Assembly: GCA_023434325.1 (NCBI GenBank)
Contig: JAEYSX010000003.1
Location: forward strand, 186,001-250,000
Length of the DNA stretch: 64,000 bases
Source: Candidatus Parcubacteria bacterium
Lineage (GTDB): Bacteria; Patescibacteriota; Saccharimonadia; Saccharimonadales; UBA4665
Reading direction: 5' to 3'
The position numbers were made by a program, and so were the translations under genes. Under the pieces are notes generated by a model. That model saw only the letters and a program-made list of their open reading frames with translations, had not been told where the DNA came from and did no database searches. Each line of letters starts with the position of its first letter. Positions within the stretch are counted from its first letter, which is position 1. This document shows, in pieces, positions 15,403-23,671 of this stretch.

Positions 15403-15774
15403 ATGTTTGGATCGGGTAAAAGCAAGCCTCGCGTCGATACGCTAACCGTGCAAGTCTACGCTGTGTCGGGCAATGAAATATTCGCCTTGGCACAGCGGAT
15501 CTGGAGCGAAAACTCCCGCGGCATGCTGGTCGACGAGCGAACCGGCAAGGAATTTATGCACTTTGCCTACGAAAACCCCAAATGTACGGCGTGGCTCCAG
15601 CGCGACCAAGGACGCACAGACACCTTCGAGCTGATCGTCCGTTGGGACGCCGAACAAGCGCACGAGGTTTTCACGTTAACCCCCGGTCAGACCGCAGGAA
15701 ACGAAAAGCGCCTCTCGGCACTGCTTAACAGCATGCTTACGACGCCGTCAGTAGTATCAACAGTAGAAAGATAA
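15403..15774 (+). CDS. Hypothetical protein between dnaK and dnaJ
   Basis: A 123-aa soluble protein of mixed alpha/beta character (TLTVQVYAVSGNEIFALAQRIW, then FELIVRWDAEQAHEVFTLTPGQ). No recognised family. TACAAT (15391-15396) ends 6 nt before ATG 15403, so it may have its own leaderless start. It ends 1 nt before dnaJ ATG, which suggests co-transcription and a possible link to chaperone function. Confidence 0.6.
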   Translation: MFGSGKSKPRVDTLTVQVYAVSGNEIFALAQRIWSENSRGMLVDERTGKEFMHFAYENPKCTAWLQRDQGRTDTFELIVRWDAEQAHEVFTLTPGQTAGNEKRLSALLNSMLTTPSVVSTVER

Positions 15775-15775
15775 C

Positions 15776-16864
15776 ATGGCCAAACGAGATTATTACGAAG
15801 TACTAGGAGTAGGCAAGAACGCGAGCGCCGACGAGATCAAAAAGGCGTTTCGCCGCTTGGCCGTGCAGTTCCACCCCGACAAACAGGGTGGCGACGAAGC
15901 CAAGTTTAAAGAGATCAACGAGGCCTACGAGGTGCTCAAAGACGCTCAAAAGCGCCAGCGTTACGACCAGTTTGGCCACGCCGGCGTGGGCGGTGCAGCT
16001 GGAGGCGGTGGCAATCCGTTTGGCGGCGGCTTTAACGGCCAAAACGTCAACTTTGACTTTGGCGACCTCGGCGACATGTTCGGCAGCTTCTTTGGCGGCG
16101 GCCAGCCACGTAGCCGCCAGCCCAATCGCGGCAGCGATGTCGAGGTGCAGATCGAGCTAACCTTCGAGGAGGCCATCTTTGGCACCGAGCGCGACATCAG
16201 GCTCGACCTCGAAGATGTATGCGAGCACTGCAAAGGCAAAACCGCCGAACCCGGCCACGACCTAAAAGCTTGTGCGACCTGTAAAGGCTCCGGCCAGGTG
16301 GTCAACGTCATGCGCACTATCTTTGGCAACATCCAGCAAGCCAGCGTCTGTCCTACCTGCAAAGGCGCGGGCAAGGTGCCCGAGAAGGCCTGTACCGTGT
16401 GTCACGGCAAAGGTACGCAGCGCAAGTCGCAGCAGCTCACAATCAAAGTCCCGGCTGGCGTAGACGACGGTGCGACCATTCGCTTGCGTGAGCGCGGCGA
16501 GGCTATCGCCAACGGCCCCAAGGGCGACCTGTACGTGCATCTGCGTGTCAAAGCGCACAAAAAGTTCACCCGCGAGGGCGATCTTATCCTCAGCGAAGAA
16601 CATGTCGGCATGGTCGAGGCCGCACTCGGCACCGAAATAGATGTACAGACTGTCGATGGCAGCGTCCGTATGAAGGTCCCTGCCGGCACGCAAAGCGGCA
16701 CCGACTTTAAGCTCTCTGGCCACGGCGTCCCGCATTTGCAGCGAACTACCCGCGGCGCGCATATCGTCACTGTTATCGTGGACACTCCCACCAAGCTCAC
16801 CAAAAAGCAAAAAGATTTACTAAAGGAACTGCACGATTCCTTTGGTAAAAAAGGCTGGTGGTAA
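15776..16864 (+). CDS. dnaJ: Chaperone DnaJ (Hsp40, class I)
   Basis: A 362-aa class I DnaJ. The J domain has HPD at residues 33-35, there is a Gly/Phe-rich linker (70-115), and the zinc domain has cysteine pairs at 149/152, 166/169, 192/195 and 206/209. The two C-terminal beta domains follow. It stimulates DnaK ATPase and delivers substrates. The first zinc repeat lacks the last Gly of CxxCxGxG, a small deviation. No separate CIRCE is seen in front of it. Confidence 0.95.
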   Translation: MAKRDYYEVLGVGKNASADEIKKAFRRLAVQFHPDKQGGDEAKFKEINEAYEVLKDAQKRQRYDQFGHAGVGGAAGGGGNPFGGGFNGQNVNFDFGDLGDMFGSFFGGGQPRSRQPNRGSDVEVQIELTFEEAIFGTERDIRLDLEDVCEHCKGKTAEPGHDLKACATCKGSGQVVNVMRTIFGNIQQASVCPTCKGAGKVPEKACTVCHGKGTQRKSQQLTIKVPAGVDDGATIRLRERGEAIANGPKGDLYVHLRVKAHKKFTREGDLILSEEHVGMVEAALGTEIDVQTVDGSVRMKVPAGTQSGTDFKLSGHGVPHLQRTTRGAHIVTVIVDTPTKLTKKQKDLLKELHDSFGKKGWW

Positions 16865-16917
16865 GCGGCAAAAAATAGTGTTAGAGGTTTGCTGCGCCCC
16901 TGTGTTACCCTAGCTAC

Positions 16918-17841
16918 ATGAAGATTTTGGTTGTAGGCGGACACTCTGCCCATAAAAACGAGAATGAGTTCACTGCCGATGTTCTAGATTTTTTTCGTGA
17001 CGCCATCTACCAGGGAGATATAGATGGGACAGTAGAGCACTGTTACTTGGATATGCTGGTATTCTGGGTTTCGAAGGATAGTTTTGAGGTCTTTGATGCC
17101 CAAAACGGTCGGCTGGTTTCCGAGTACGACTTGGTTATATTTCGCGGTAAGATACGGTCATACGGCCGCATAGCGCATAGCTTGTCCGAATATCTTGCAG
17201 CGATTGGGGTGCCATTCCTCAACGATTATCGGCCGTATCGACCAACAACAAAGCTAGCTCAGGCCATAACTATGCGCGAGCTTGGGCTGCCATTTGCGGC
17301 TACGCTTTGTGCCGAAAATATGTCAGCCGCGGTGGCTAGGGTCGATCACTATCTTCGATTTCCGCTGATTGCTAAAGATACGGTTGGAACGCACGGTAAT
17401 AACAATTATCTCGTCCGGGATAAGGCCGAGCTGCAACGGATAGTTTCCGAGAATCCAAACGTCGTTTTTTTGTTCCAGGAGTACATTCCGAACGATTGTG
17501 ACTACCGCATTTTTGTCCTTGGATCAGACGAAGTTATCATAAAACGTCAATCGGTAGGTGATTCGCACCTACACAACACCTCGCAGGGCGGGCGCGCCAC
17601 CTTGGTGTCCACCGGCGATTTTTCGGCGGAGACGTTAGAGCAGGCTCATGCATTTGCAGAGCGCTTGCGTATGACAATGGCCGGAGTGGACGTGATGCGC
17701 AACACCGAAACCGGCCAGCTTATCTTTTTAGAAATCAACTCTCAGCCGCAACTGATAGACGGCGCATTTCCGCAAGAAAAGAAGGTATTGTTTCAGTCAT
17801 TTTTTAGCCAAGTGGCGAAAATGGGTGGCTCGAAAGAATAA
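16918..17841 (+). CDS. RimK-type ATP-grasp ligase, first copy
   Basis: A 307-aa ATP-grasp protein. The N-terminal half reads as the Rossmann-like pre-ATP-grasp domain (MKILVVGGHSAHKNENEF). The second half carries ATP-grasp features: FPLIAKDTVGTHGNNNYLV, VFLFQEYIPNDCDYRIFVLG and VDVMRNTETGQLIFLEINSQP (metal-binding Glu/Asn). Such enzymes join amino acids, often glutamate, to protein or peptide carboxylates. It precedes a RimK-associated protease-like gene and a second RimK-like gene, suggesting one modification cluster. The last 38 nt overlap a convergent gene. Confidence 0.75.
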   Translation: MKILVVGGHSAHKNENEFTADVLDFFRDAIYQGDIDGTVEHCYLDMLVFWVSKDSFEVFDAQNGRLVSEYDLVIFRGKIRSYGRIAHSLSEYLAAIGVPFLNDYRPYRPTTKLAQAITMRELGLPFAATLCAENMSAAVARVDHYLRFPLIAKDTVGTHGNNNYLVRDKAELQRIVSENPNVVFLFQEYIPNDCDYRIFVLGSDEVIIKRQSVGDSHLHNTSQGGRATLVSTGDFSAETLEQAHAFAERLRMTMAGVDVMRNTETGQLIFLEINSQPQLIDGAFPQEKKVLFQSFFSQVAKMGGSKE

Positions 17842-18739
17842 ATAGCACATTGCGATGCTCGGAACCGGCAAACGATGTTTTGCTCAGCTGCTGGTTGTTG
17901 TTGTGGCGATCAATCAAAAAGACGCCATCCTCGCTGAGTGACCGATTGCACTCGTCTTCGATACGCGCAGTCAGATGGGTGTCCAATTTGCAGATGCGGC
18001 AGCAAACTAAAAACTCTAACTTATTGTCCAGGTTGATGTCGTCGTAGTTGTGGTCGATTAGATCTTCGAGACGGTGGAGCATTTTGCGATATCCCGGCAG
18101 TAGGTTGTCGGGTATAGGGCGCAGATAGAAGTTGGATTCGCCGATAATGCAGTGGGTATACAGGTAAATCAACAGTTGTAGGTGGCGGCGGTCGGTCGTG
18201 TCATACTCATCGCCCAGGTTATAAAAGCGTTCAATATCTATGGCCGAGGTCTGGCTATGTTGCAAAAGCACGCGCTCCAAAAGATAAATATAGTTTACTG
18301 CGTAGGTAGAAAGTATTCGCAGCGCTTGAGGGTCGTTAAGGAGCTGTTCCTCTAAGCGTATGCATTCTTGCAGGGGCGCTAGCTCAAAAAAGATCGGCCG
18401 CACATCGACATTGTAAACATGCAGGAGGTGGCGCACGCGGAACATCGCCAAGTGCAGACCTTCTAGTTTGGGGTATTTTGCAAAGTACTCTTGGCGTAGG
18501 CCATAAGCGTTCATGTTTTCTTTAGGCGGGTTGTGTATCAGCGAATCAAGAGTTTGACGCATGACCTGTTCGTCATACGGCTCGGGTACAAACTCAGGTC
18601 GCAGTTTTGTTAGTAGAGCTGTTGCTCGGGGATCCTTGGTCCAGGCGGCAAGTCGAGTAGCCAAATGGAACTGCTTGCTTACGGGCAAGTCTTGGGCATT
18701 TGAGATATAAAAATCACCGATTTGAGCAGATAGGTTCAT
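17804..18739 (-). CDS. Hypothetical protein in ATP-grasp cluster
   Basis: A ~311-aa mostly helical protein with no recognised motif. ATG 18739 (MNLSAQIGDFYISNA) is chosen because the longer reading would run over the divergent protease-like gene and its promoter. It contains HATRLAAW-like helices and a Cys-rich patch (FLVCCRICKLD). Its 3' end overlaps the ATP-grasp gene by 38 nt, tail to tail. The position between two ligase genes hints at a shared role, but nothing in the protein shows it. Confidence 0.6.
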   Translation of the reverse strand: MNLSAQIGDFYISNAQDLPVSKQFHLATRLAAWTKDPRATALLTKLRPEFVPEPYDEQVMRQTLDSLIHNPPKENMNAYGLRQEYFAKYPKLEGLHLAMFRVRHLLHVYNVDVRPIFFELAPLQECIRLEEQLLNDPQALRILSTYAVNYIYLLERVLLQHSQTSAIDIERFYNLGDEYDTTDRRHLQLLIYLYTHCIIGESNFYLRPIPDNLLPGYRKMLHRLEDLIDHNYDDINLDNKLEFLVCCRICKLDTHLTARIEDECNRSLSEDGVFLIDRHNNNQQLSKTSFAGSEHRNVLFILSSHPFSPLG

Positions 18740-18810
18740 AGTAGGATTAATAGTATCACGATACGCATGTGCTTGATTAATTAAAATGTTTGTGTTATAA
18801 TATTGCTCAT

Positions 18811-19293
18811 ATGCAAACTCCAGATGCAAAACCAAAAAAACTTATCGGCAGGGCAGAGAAAATCTCATTCCCTGGACTTGATGTTGAACGTGTTCCGGCG
18901 CGGATCGACACCGGCGCCAAGACCAGCTCGATTTGGGCGACCGGCATTAAGGAGCACGATGGTGTTCTAAGCTTTAAGTTGTTTGGCAAGGCCAGTTCGT
19001 TCTACACCGGCGAAGAGCACACTACTTCGCAGTTCGAAAAAACCGTTGTCGCCAGTTCTAATGGGCACGCGCAAGAGCGCTACAAGATCCGTATCCTTAT
19101 AAAGCTTAAGGGTAAAAAGATCCGTGCGCGCTTTACGTTGGCCGACCGATCCACGCAAACCTACCCAATTTTGGTAGGCCGTAACGTCTTACGCGGCAAA
19201 TTCGTGGTTGACGTACAGGGCGGCAAGCCGTTATACAAAGAGGAGCGCCAACGTTCCCAGCAGCTCCAGTCTAAATTGGCGTCAAAGGATTAG
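18811..19293 (+). CDS. RimK-associated retropepsin-like zinc-protease domain protein
   Basis: A 160-aa protein of the family annotated as ATP-dependent zinc protease or RimB-like. The hallmark is RIDTGAKTSSI (DTGAKTSS, residues 33-40) followed later by YPILVGRNVLRGKFVVD. The fold resembles aspartyl (retropepsin-like) proteases. Members lie beside RimK ligases and are thought to process or remove the added residues. It lies 3 nt before the rimK-like gene here. TATAAT at 18796-18801 is 9 nt before ATG 18811. Confidence 0.8.
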   Translation: MQTPDAKPKKLIGRAEKISFPGLDVERVPARIDTGAKTSSIWATGIKEHDGVLSFKLFGKASSFYTGEEHTTSQFEKTVVASSNGHAQERYKIRILIKLKGKKIRARFTLADRSTQTYPILVGRNVLRGKFVVDVQGGKPLYKEERQRSQQLQSKLASKD

Positions 19294-19296
19294 ATC

Positions 19297-20202
19297 ATGA
19301 AAATAGCGATTCTGTCCAAAGGGGCGGCTAACTACACAACCAAACGCCTCAAAGAAGAGGCGATCAAGCGTGGGCACGAAGCCCGCGTCATCAACTACGC
19401 CAAGTGTTACATGGGCATCGAGCGCAGCAACCCTGTAGTGTATTACAAGGGCAAGGTTTTGGACGATTTTGACGCGGTCATTCCGCGTATTGCCCAAAGC
19501 TATACCAAGTACGGTACCGCAGTGGTGCGTCAGTTCGAGATGCGCAACGTGTATACCACTGCCAAATCTATCGCTATTAACCGCTCGCGCGACAAGCTAC
19601 GTGGCTATCAGGTGATGGCTAAGGCCGGCGTGGGAATCCCTAAAACAGTGTTTGCCCGCGAGACATCCGACTTTGAGAACGTGATCGAGCTGGCCGGTGG
19701 CGCCCCACTGATTGTCAAGGTTGCCCGTGGAACCCACGGCAACGGTGTGGTGCTGGCCGAGACCGCCAAGGCAGCCAAAGCCGTAATGCAGGCCTTTTAC
19801 GTTGAGGGTGTGACCTTTTTGGTGCAGGAGTTTGTTAAAGAGTCGGCCGGTACGGACATACGCGCCATAGTTGTGGGTAACCGCGTTGTGTGCGGCTTTA
19901 TGCGCCAGAGTTTGGACGACGACTTCCGCTCTAACACGCACCAAGGCGGCGTAGGTAAGCCAATCAAGCTAACAGATGAAGAAGAAAAAACCGCAATCAA
20001 GGCTGCCAAAGCCATGGGCCTGCCGGTATGCGCCGTAGACATGATGCGCTCGTCGCACGGGCCATTGGTGCTCGAGGTTAACTCGTCCGGTAGTATTAAG
20101 ACTCCCGAACTTTTGACCAAGTACAATATTGCCGAAAAAATCATCGAATACGTCGAGCAAAACGCCAGACAGCGCCACAAAAAAGACCGCGTCGGCGCGT
20201 AA
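19297..20202 (+). CDS. rimK: RimK-like ATP-grasp ligase
   Basis: A 301-aa ATP-grasp ligase of the size and layout of RimK (E. coli S6 glutamate ligase, 300 aa). Features are MKIAILSKGAANYTTKRLKEEA, PLIVKVARGTHGNGVVL, FLVQEFVKESAGTDIRAIVVG and VCAVDMMRSSHGPLVLEVNSSG. It likely adds acidic residues to the C-terminus of a protein such as ribosomal S6 or makes a short poly-glutamate peptide; the target is unknown. It is coupled to the upstream protease-like gene. Confidence 0.82.
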   Translation: MKIAILSKGAANYTTKRLKEEAIKRGHEARVINYAKCYMGIERSNPVVYYKGKVLDDFDAVIPRIAQSYTKYGTAVVRQFEMRNVYTTAKSIAINRSRDKLRGYQVMAKAGVGIPKTVFARETSDFENVIELAGGAPLIVKVARGTHGNGVVLAETAKAAKAVMQAFYVEGVTFLVQEFVKESAGTDIRAIVVGNRVVCGFMRQSLDDDFRSNTHQGGVGKPIKLTDEEEKTAIKAAKAMGLPVCAVDMMRSSHGPLVLEVNSSGSIKTPELLTKYNIAEKIIEYVEQNARQRHKKDRVGA

Positions 20203-20238
20203 ACCCCCGCTCATTCCGCTCATGGTATGATTTAGGGG

Positions 20239-20733
20239 ATGACACACGAAGTCGCCCTGATTATTGCGCTGGTGTTGCCGGTGCTGGTTTTTTTGGCCCT
20301 GCGGGTTAATACGCCCCTGGTGTTTTTGAGCGTGTGTTTGGGTGCGGTGCTAGTAGATCACGTATCGCGCGATGCCGATTTGATTGTCGGGTCGTTTAGC
20401 CCAACCACCAACACGCTTAGCCAGACGACGATCGAGCTGGGGCTACTCTTGATTCCGCCGATTGTCACGACGGTTATTATGGCCTTTAGTGTGCATGGCC
20501 GGATGCGGGTGTTTCTCAATCTGTTTCCGGCAGCGGCGGCTAGTATGCTGTTGGTACTGCTGACGGTGCCGATGCTGCCGCGCAATCTGGCGTTCAATCT
20601 GATGTCGCAGGATGTGTGGCGGGTGCTCTCTAATGCCGAGGCACTGGTGATCGGCGTGGGTGCGCTGGTGAGCCTGTTCTTTTTGTGGGCGCAGCGCCGG
20701 CATTTTCGCAAGCCGGATAAAAAAGGTCACTAA
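20239..20733 (+). CDS. Small polytopic membrane protein
   Basis: A 164-aa protein with four probable membrane helices and a basic C-terminal tail (WAQRRHFRKPDKKGH). The loop after helix two (FSPTTNTLSQTTIELG) is polar. TATGAT at 20226-20231 is 7 nt before ATG 20239. No family recognised; a CvpA-like or phage-holin-like role is only speculation. Confidence 0.6.
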   Translation: MTHEVALIIALVLPVLVFLALRVNTPLVFLSVCLGAVLVDHVSRDADLIVGSFSPTTNTLSQTTIELGLLLIPPIVTTVIMAFSVHGRMRVFLNLFPAAAASMLLVLLTVPMLPRNLAFNLMSQDVWRVLSNAEALVIGVGALVSLFFLWAQRRHFRKPDKKGH

Positions 20734-20762
20734 TTGACTTTTTGCCCCAAAACAGAGATAAT
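20734..20762 (+). promoter_or_regulatory. Promoter of tRNA-Lys
   Basis: TTGACT (20734-20739), a 17-nt spacer and GATAAT (20757-20762) form a near-consensus sigma-70-type promoter about 34 nt before the mature tRNA 5' end. Confidence 0.7.
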
Positions 20763-20795
20763 GTACTCTGTTCCAAGCCTAGAACAATATGTTCT

Positions 20796-20872
20796 GGGCC
20801 CATAGCTCAGTCGGTTAGAGCAGTGGCCTTTTAAGCCACGTGTCGTGGGTTCGAATCCCACTGGGCCCTCCA
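20796..20872 (+). tRNA. tRNA-Lys (anticodon TTT)
   Basis: A complete 77-nt cloverleaf: acceptor GGGCCCA pairs with TGGGCCC, the anticodon stem is GTGGC/GCCAC around loop CTTTTAA, the T arm is GTGGG-TTCGAAT-CCCAC, and CCA is encoded. A second copy of its 3' end lies 170 nt downstream. Confidence 0.97.
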
Positions 20873-20875
20873 AAC

Positions 20876-20914
20876 AAAACGCCTCAGCAATGCTGGGGCA
20901 TTTTGTTTGGAAAG
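20876..20914 (+). terminator. Hairpin after tRNA-Lys
   Basis: Stem GCCTCAGC-AAT-GCTGGGGC (one wobble) sits inside an outer CAAAA/TTTTG repeat and is followed by a T-rich run, consistent with a rho-independent terminator. Confidence 0.6.
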
Positions 20915-20943
20915 ATCACAGAGAATTTGAACCCATGACAGAG

Positions 20944-21064
20944 AATTTGCGGAGCAAATTATCGTAGTCGTGGGTGCGGGGTAGCAAGATCGCCCGCAGG
21001 AGCTTGCTCCGAGGACGATCTTGCGGAAAAGGCCGCAGGCCGCCATCCCACTGGGCCCTCCAAA
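20944..21064 (+). repeat. Partial duplicate of tRNA-Lys 3' end with inserted hairpin
   Basis: GTCGTGGGT of the T arm recurs at 20967-20975, and the last 20 nt of the tRNA plus three A residues (20855-20874) recur exactly at 21045-21064. In the real tRNA these parts are 4 nt apart; here 69 nt separate them. The insert forms a hairpin (GCAAGATCG 20984-20992 with CGATCTTGC 21016-21024, inner GGAGC/GCTCC). A further small palindrome AATTTGC-GGA-GCAAATT is at 20944-20960. This looks like an attachment-site scar or a tRNA-derived repeat. Confidence 0.6.
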
Positions 21065-21076
21065 TACCGTTCTAGT

Positions 21077-21103
21077 AAACTCCTCGTACAGAGGAGTTTT
21101 TAT
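21077..21103 (+). terminator. Rho-independent terminator
   Basis: A perfect stem AAACTCCTC/GAGGAGTTT with a 5-nt loop and T-run lies just after the duplicated tRNA end, before the next gene. Confidence 0.7.
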
Positions 21104-21119
21104 TTGCTATAGTTGGCTC

Positions 21120-21854
21120 ATGAAGAAAGCTCTGTCCATTGTCGGAAATATACTACTGGGCCTCCTGATTATGTTTTTTACAATCATCGCTATTCCTATA
21201 GCTATTGTGGCTTTAATCATTATTGGACCTATGATTTTGTATGGTTGGATATGGGAGAAGATACGTCATGACCCACAGAGAAAACTCGTCATAAAAGAAT
21301 TAAGAGACGACTCTTGGCAAGACGCGGACAGACGAGAGCAGTTTATATTGGCATTCGAAGCAGCTTGCGACACGCTGGCGAAATTAGCGAATGCAAAGCA
21401 GAGTTCGACTCGACAAGCAGGGTTTGAGGCCATTGATGGCGATGATGATGGAAACTCTGCAAATGTCTCGCTCGAAAGGATCATAGAGTCTAAGCATGCC
21501 GAGCTAAAATTGAGTTTCGAATTTACAATAACCAAAAACGCAAAAAACGAAGAGATCGCAGTGAATATAGACGAGGACAATTGCGGTGAGTATATGCCTG
21601 CGATTGAAGTCGAGGTAGTTAAGCCGAGTCTGCACATTAGGCGGACTATTATGCTTGATTCGGACGAGGCGGCCTGGGTAGTTATAGGTTTTCTTCGGGG
21701 TGATGTACGGTTCACACATCAACAAGGGCAGCTTTGGGTGTATGTCCCCGAGCACGATGTCTGGATTGTCCAATACAAAAACGATAAAGACTCTTATGGA
21801 TTAAGGCCGGCATTTACTAATAAGGTAGCCCGGAAATACGGATACGACAAGTAA
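21120..21854 (+). CDS. Membrane-anchored hypothetical protein
   Basis: A 244-aa protein with two adjacent hydrophobic segments (about residues 5-45) and a cytosolic, acidic alpha/beta remainder containing stretches such as AELKLSFEFTITKNAKNEEIAVNID and HIRRTIMLDSDEAAWVVIG. The ATG at 21120 is chosen because the longer reading runs across the terminator and the tRNA fragment. It is more AT-rich than its neighbours and lies right behind the tRNA-Lys scar, compatible with acquisition. No family recognised. Confidence 0.6.
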   Translation: MKKALSIVGNILLGLLIMFFTIIAIPIAIVALIIIGPMILYGWIWEKIRHDPQRKLVIKELRDDSWQDADRREQFILAFEAACDTLAKLANAKQSSTRQAGFEAIDGDDDGNSANVSLERIIESKHAELKLSFEFTITKNAKNEEIAVNIDEDNCGEYMPAIEVEVVKPSLHIRRTIMLDSDEAAWVVIGFLRGDVRFTHQQGQLWVYVPEHDVWIVQYKNDKDSYGLRPAFTNKVARKYGYDK

Positions 21855-21858
21855 GACG

Positions 21859-22026
21859 CTAGTACTTCTTTTCGCCGGTGTCGTCTTTCTTGAGATCTAG
21901 GAGGAGGGTGAGGTTGATGTTGCGTAGGCTTTTGAGTACAAGTGCCAAGCCGCCGAGGAGGGATGTTAATATAAGGGCGACTAAAATGCCGATGGAGATG
22001 CGTTTGTTGGGCGAGGAGTCTTGCAT
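21859..22026 (-). CDS. 55-aa single-pass membrane protein
   Basis: This short frame encodes MQDSSPNKRISIG followed by a clear membrane helix (residues ~11-31) and a charged tail (LLLDLKKDDTGEKKY). It fills the gap between two real genes, ends 4 nt after the stop of the convergent neighbour, and is more protein-like than the plus-strand frame over the same bases. No family recognised; a small regulatory membrane protein is possible. Confidence 0.5.
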   Translation of the reverse strand: MQDSSPNKRISIGILVALILTSLLGGLALVLKSLRNINLTLLLDLKKDDTGEKKY

Positions 22027-22161
22027 ACCGTACAATGTGCGGGATTTGGGTTTTGGTCGCTAGAACATTTTTTACGTGGGCGCTACCTAGCTCGCTGTTG
22101 GCGCACTGGAGTCGAGTACGGAAAAATGCTACAATAACAGAGAAGATACAGGAGAAAACTC

Positions 22162-22887
22162 ATGTCCGGACACTCAAAATGGTCTACCATCAAACGCGAA
22201 AAGGGCGCCAAGGACGCGGCTCGCGGAGCAGTATTTACCAAGCTGGGAAACGCTATTGCGATTGCGGCGCGCTCCGGCACCGATCCGACAACTAACTTTG
22301 CCTTGCGTCTGGCTATGGACAAGGCCAAGGCTGCCAACATGCCTACGGCTAACATCGAGCGTGCCATCCAGCGCGTGGCCGACAAGAACGCCGCCCAGCT
22401 ACAAGAATTACTATACGAGGGCTATGGCCCCGGCGGCGTGGCTATCTTGGTAGAGGTTGCGACTGATAACGTGAACCGCACGTACCCAGAGGTGCGCTTG
22501 GCTTTTAGTAAGCACGGCGGCAACTTGGCCGAAAAGGGTGCGGTGGCTTTTCAGTTTGACCGTAAGGGCACGATTCGTGTTAAGGGCAGCGGCGATGATT
22601 TGATGCTGCAAGTGCTGGAGGCGGGTGCCGAAGACATGCAAGAAGAGGGTGAAGAATCGGTGGTGTATACCGAGCCTACCGATCTAGCCAAGGTTCGAGA
22701 TGCTTTGCGCGATGCGGGTATCGAGGTTGTTGAGGCCGAACTTTCGTATGTGCCTAACACTACCGTGCCGGTCGGCGATCAGTCCACCGCAGGTAAAATC
22801 CTCCGCCTGATGGACGCGCTTGACGCTATCGACGAAGTCAGCAATACGCACGTCAACTTTGATATCCCCGAAGAATTTTTGAACTAG
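22162..22887 (+). CDS. yebC: YebC/PmpR family protein
   Basis: A 241-aa protein with the family start GHSKWSTIKREKGAKDAARGAVFTK and later segments GPGGVAILVEVATDNVNRT and FDRKGTIRV. It is of normal length. The family is annotated as DNA-binding regulators, and recent work ties members to translation of proline stretches. AGGAG lies before ATG 22162. It is near ruvC, as in many bacteria where yebC precedes ruvCAB, with one unknown gene between. Confidence 0.92.
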   Translation: MSGHSKWSTIKREKGAKDAARGAVFTKLGNAIAIAARSGTDPTTNFALRLAMDKAKAANMPTANIERAIQRVADKNAAQLQELLYEGYGPGGVAILVEVATDNVNRTYPEVRLAFSKHGGNLAEKGAVAFQFDRKGTIRVKGSGDDLMLQVLEAGAEDMQEEGEESVVYTEPTDLAKVRDALRDAGIEVVEAELSYVPNTTVPVGDQSTAGKILRLMDALDAIDEVSNTHVNFDIPEEFLN

Positions 22888-22963
22888 CAGCCGGCTTGCC
22901 GGAAAGTTTACAGAAGTTTTTGGTGGCATGCCGCACGCTAAGGTGTGTTAAGCAAGGCGGCTT

Positions 22964-23671
22964 ATGGGCGGTCAGTTAAACCAAGAGACGAGGTATCAAG
23001 CTCTTCGCGTAGAGGAGCTGGCGTCCAGAACTGAGGCGCCGCCGCTGTATTCGGGCTTGGCTCGTGCGGCTGCTCGTGGTATTACTCGACTCTTTGCAAA
23101 TGAGCTGGTTGTGAGCGCGGACGGGTCGTCGGTGACTCCAATTAAGGCGGATCGTCTGGCGTTTACCAATCGGCAGGGGTACGAAGGATTTTCTGTGCCC
23201 GGCGTGCGATTTTCTTATCTGTCTGCATACAGGCATCGGTCTCATAATTACTTGCTTTACGACGCAGAAGCACTGGCTGGCGCCAGTATGCGCAAGCTGA
23301 ATGACATCGCCGACTCGTGCGGCACAATTCTGCGCCGTTTGTTTAAGGGTTCGCCTCTGTGGGACGATAGGGCAAATGTTTTCCGGTCGACTCCGACTGA
23401 CTTGCCGTACGATGAGTTTGTTGAGGTGCTGGCGAAAGTGCCTGTACCAAAGACCGAGGCGCCGCTGTCCACCGAGCTTATAGCCGACTACATTGACCGC
23501 TTGGGCGGTGTTGCGTTGCGTGGGCTGACGGACGGGGATGTCGGCCCTGCCAGGCTAGAGCGTGGCGAGCCTTATCTGTTTAATCCAAAGACCGAGGCCT
23601 TGTTTACGCGTGTAGAAGACGAAAATCGTATGCTTACGGTTCGGGACAAATCATTTATACTGAATGCTTAG
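22964..23671 (+). CDS. Hypothetical protein upstream of ruvC
   Basis: A 235-aa soluble protein, Arg- and Ala-rich at the start (YSGLARAAARGITRLFANELVVSADG), with no known motif. Its TAG directly abuts the ruvC ATG (TAGATG), so the two are cotranscribed. It takes the place between yebC and ruvC. A role in recombination is only suggested by position. Confidence 0.55.
   Translation: MGGQLNQETRYQALRVEELASRTEAPPLYSGLARAAARGITRLFANELVVSADGSSVTPIKADRLAFTNRQGYEGFSVPGVRFSYLSAYRHRSHNYLLYDAEALAGASMRKLNDIADSCGTILRRLFKGSPLWDDRANVFRSTPTDLPYDEFVEVLAKVPVPKTEAPLSTELIADYIDRLGGVALRGLTDGDVGPARLERGEPYLFNPKTEALFTRVEDENRMLTVRDKSFILNA

Noticed and set aside
20831..21046. 71-codon minus-strand frame over tRNA-Lys and its duplicate
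   Set aside because: It reads the antisense of tRNA (WDSNPRH-type peptide), a known annotation artefact.
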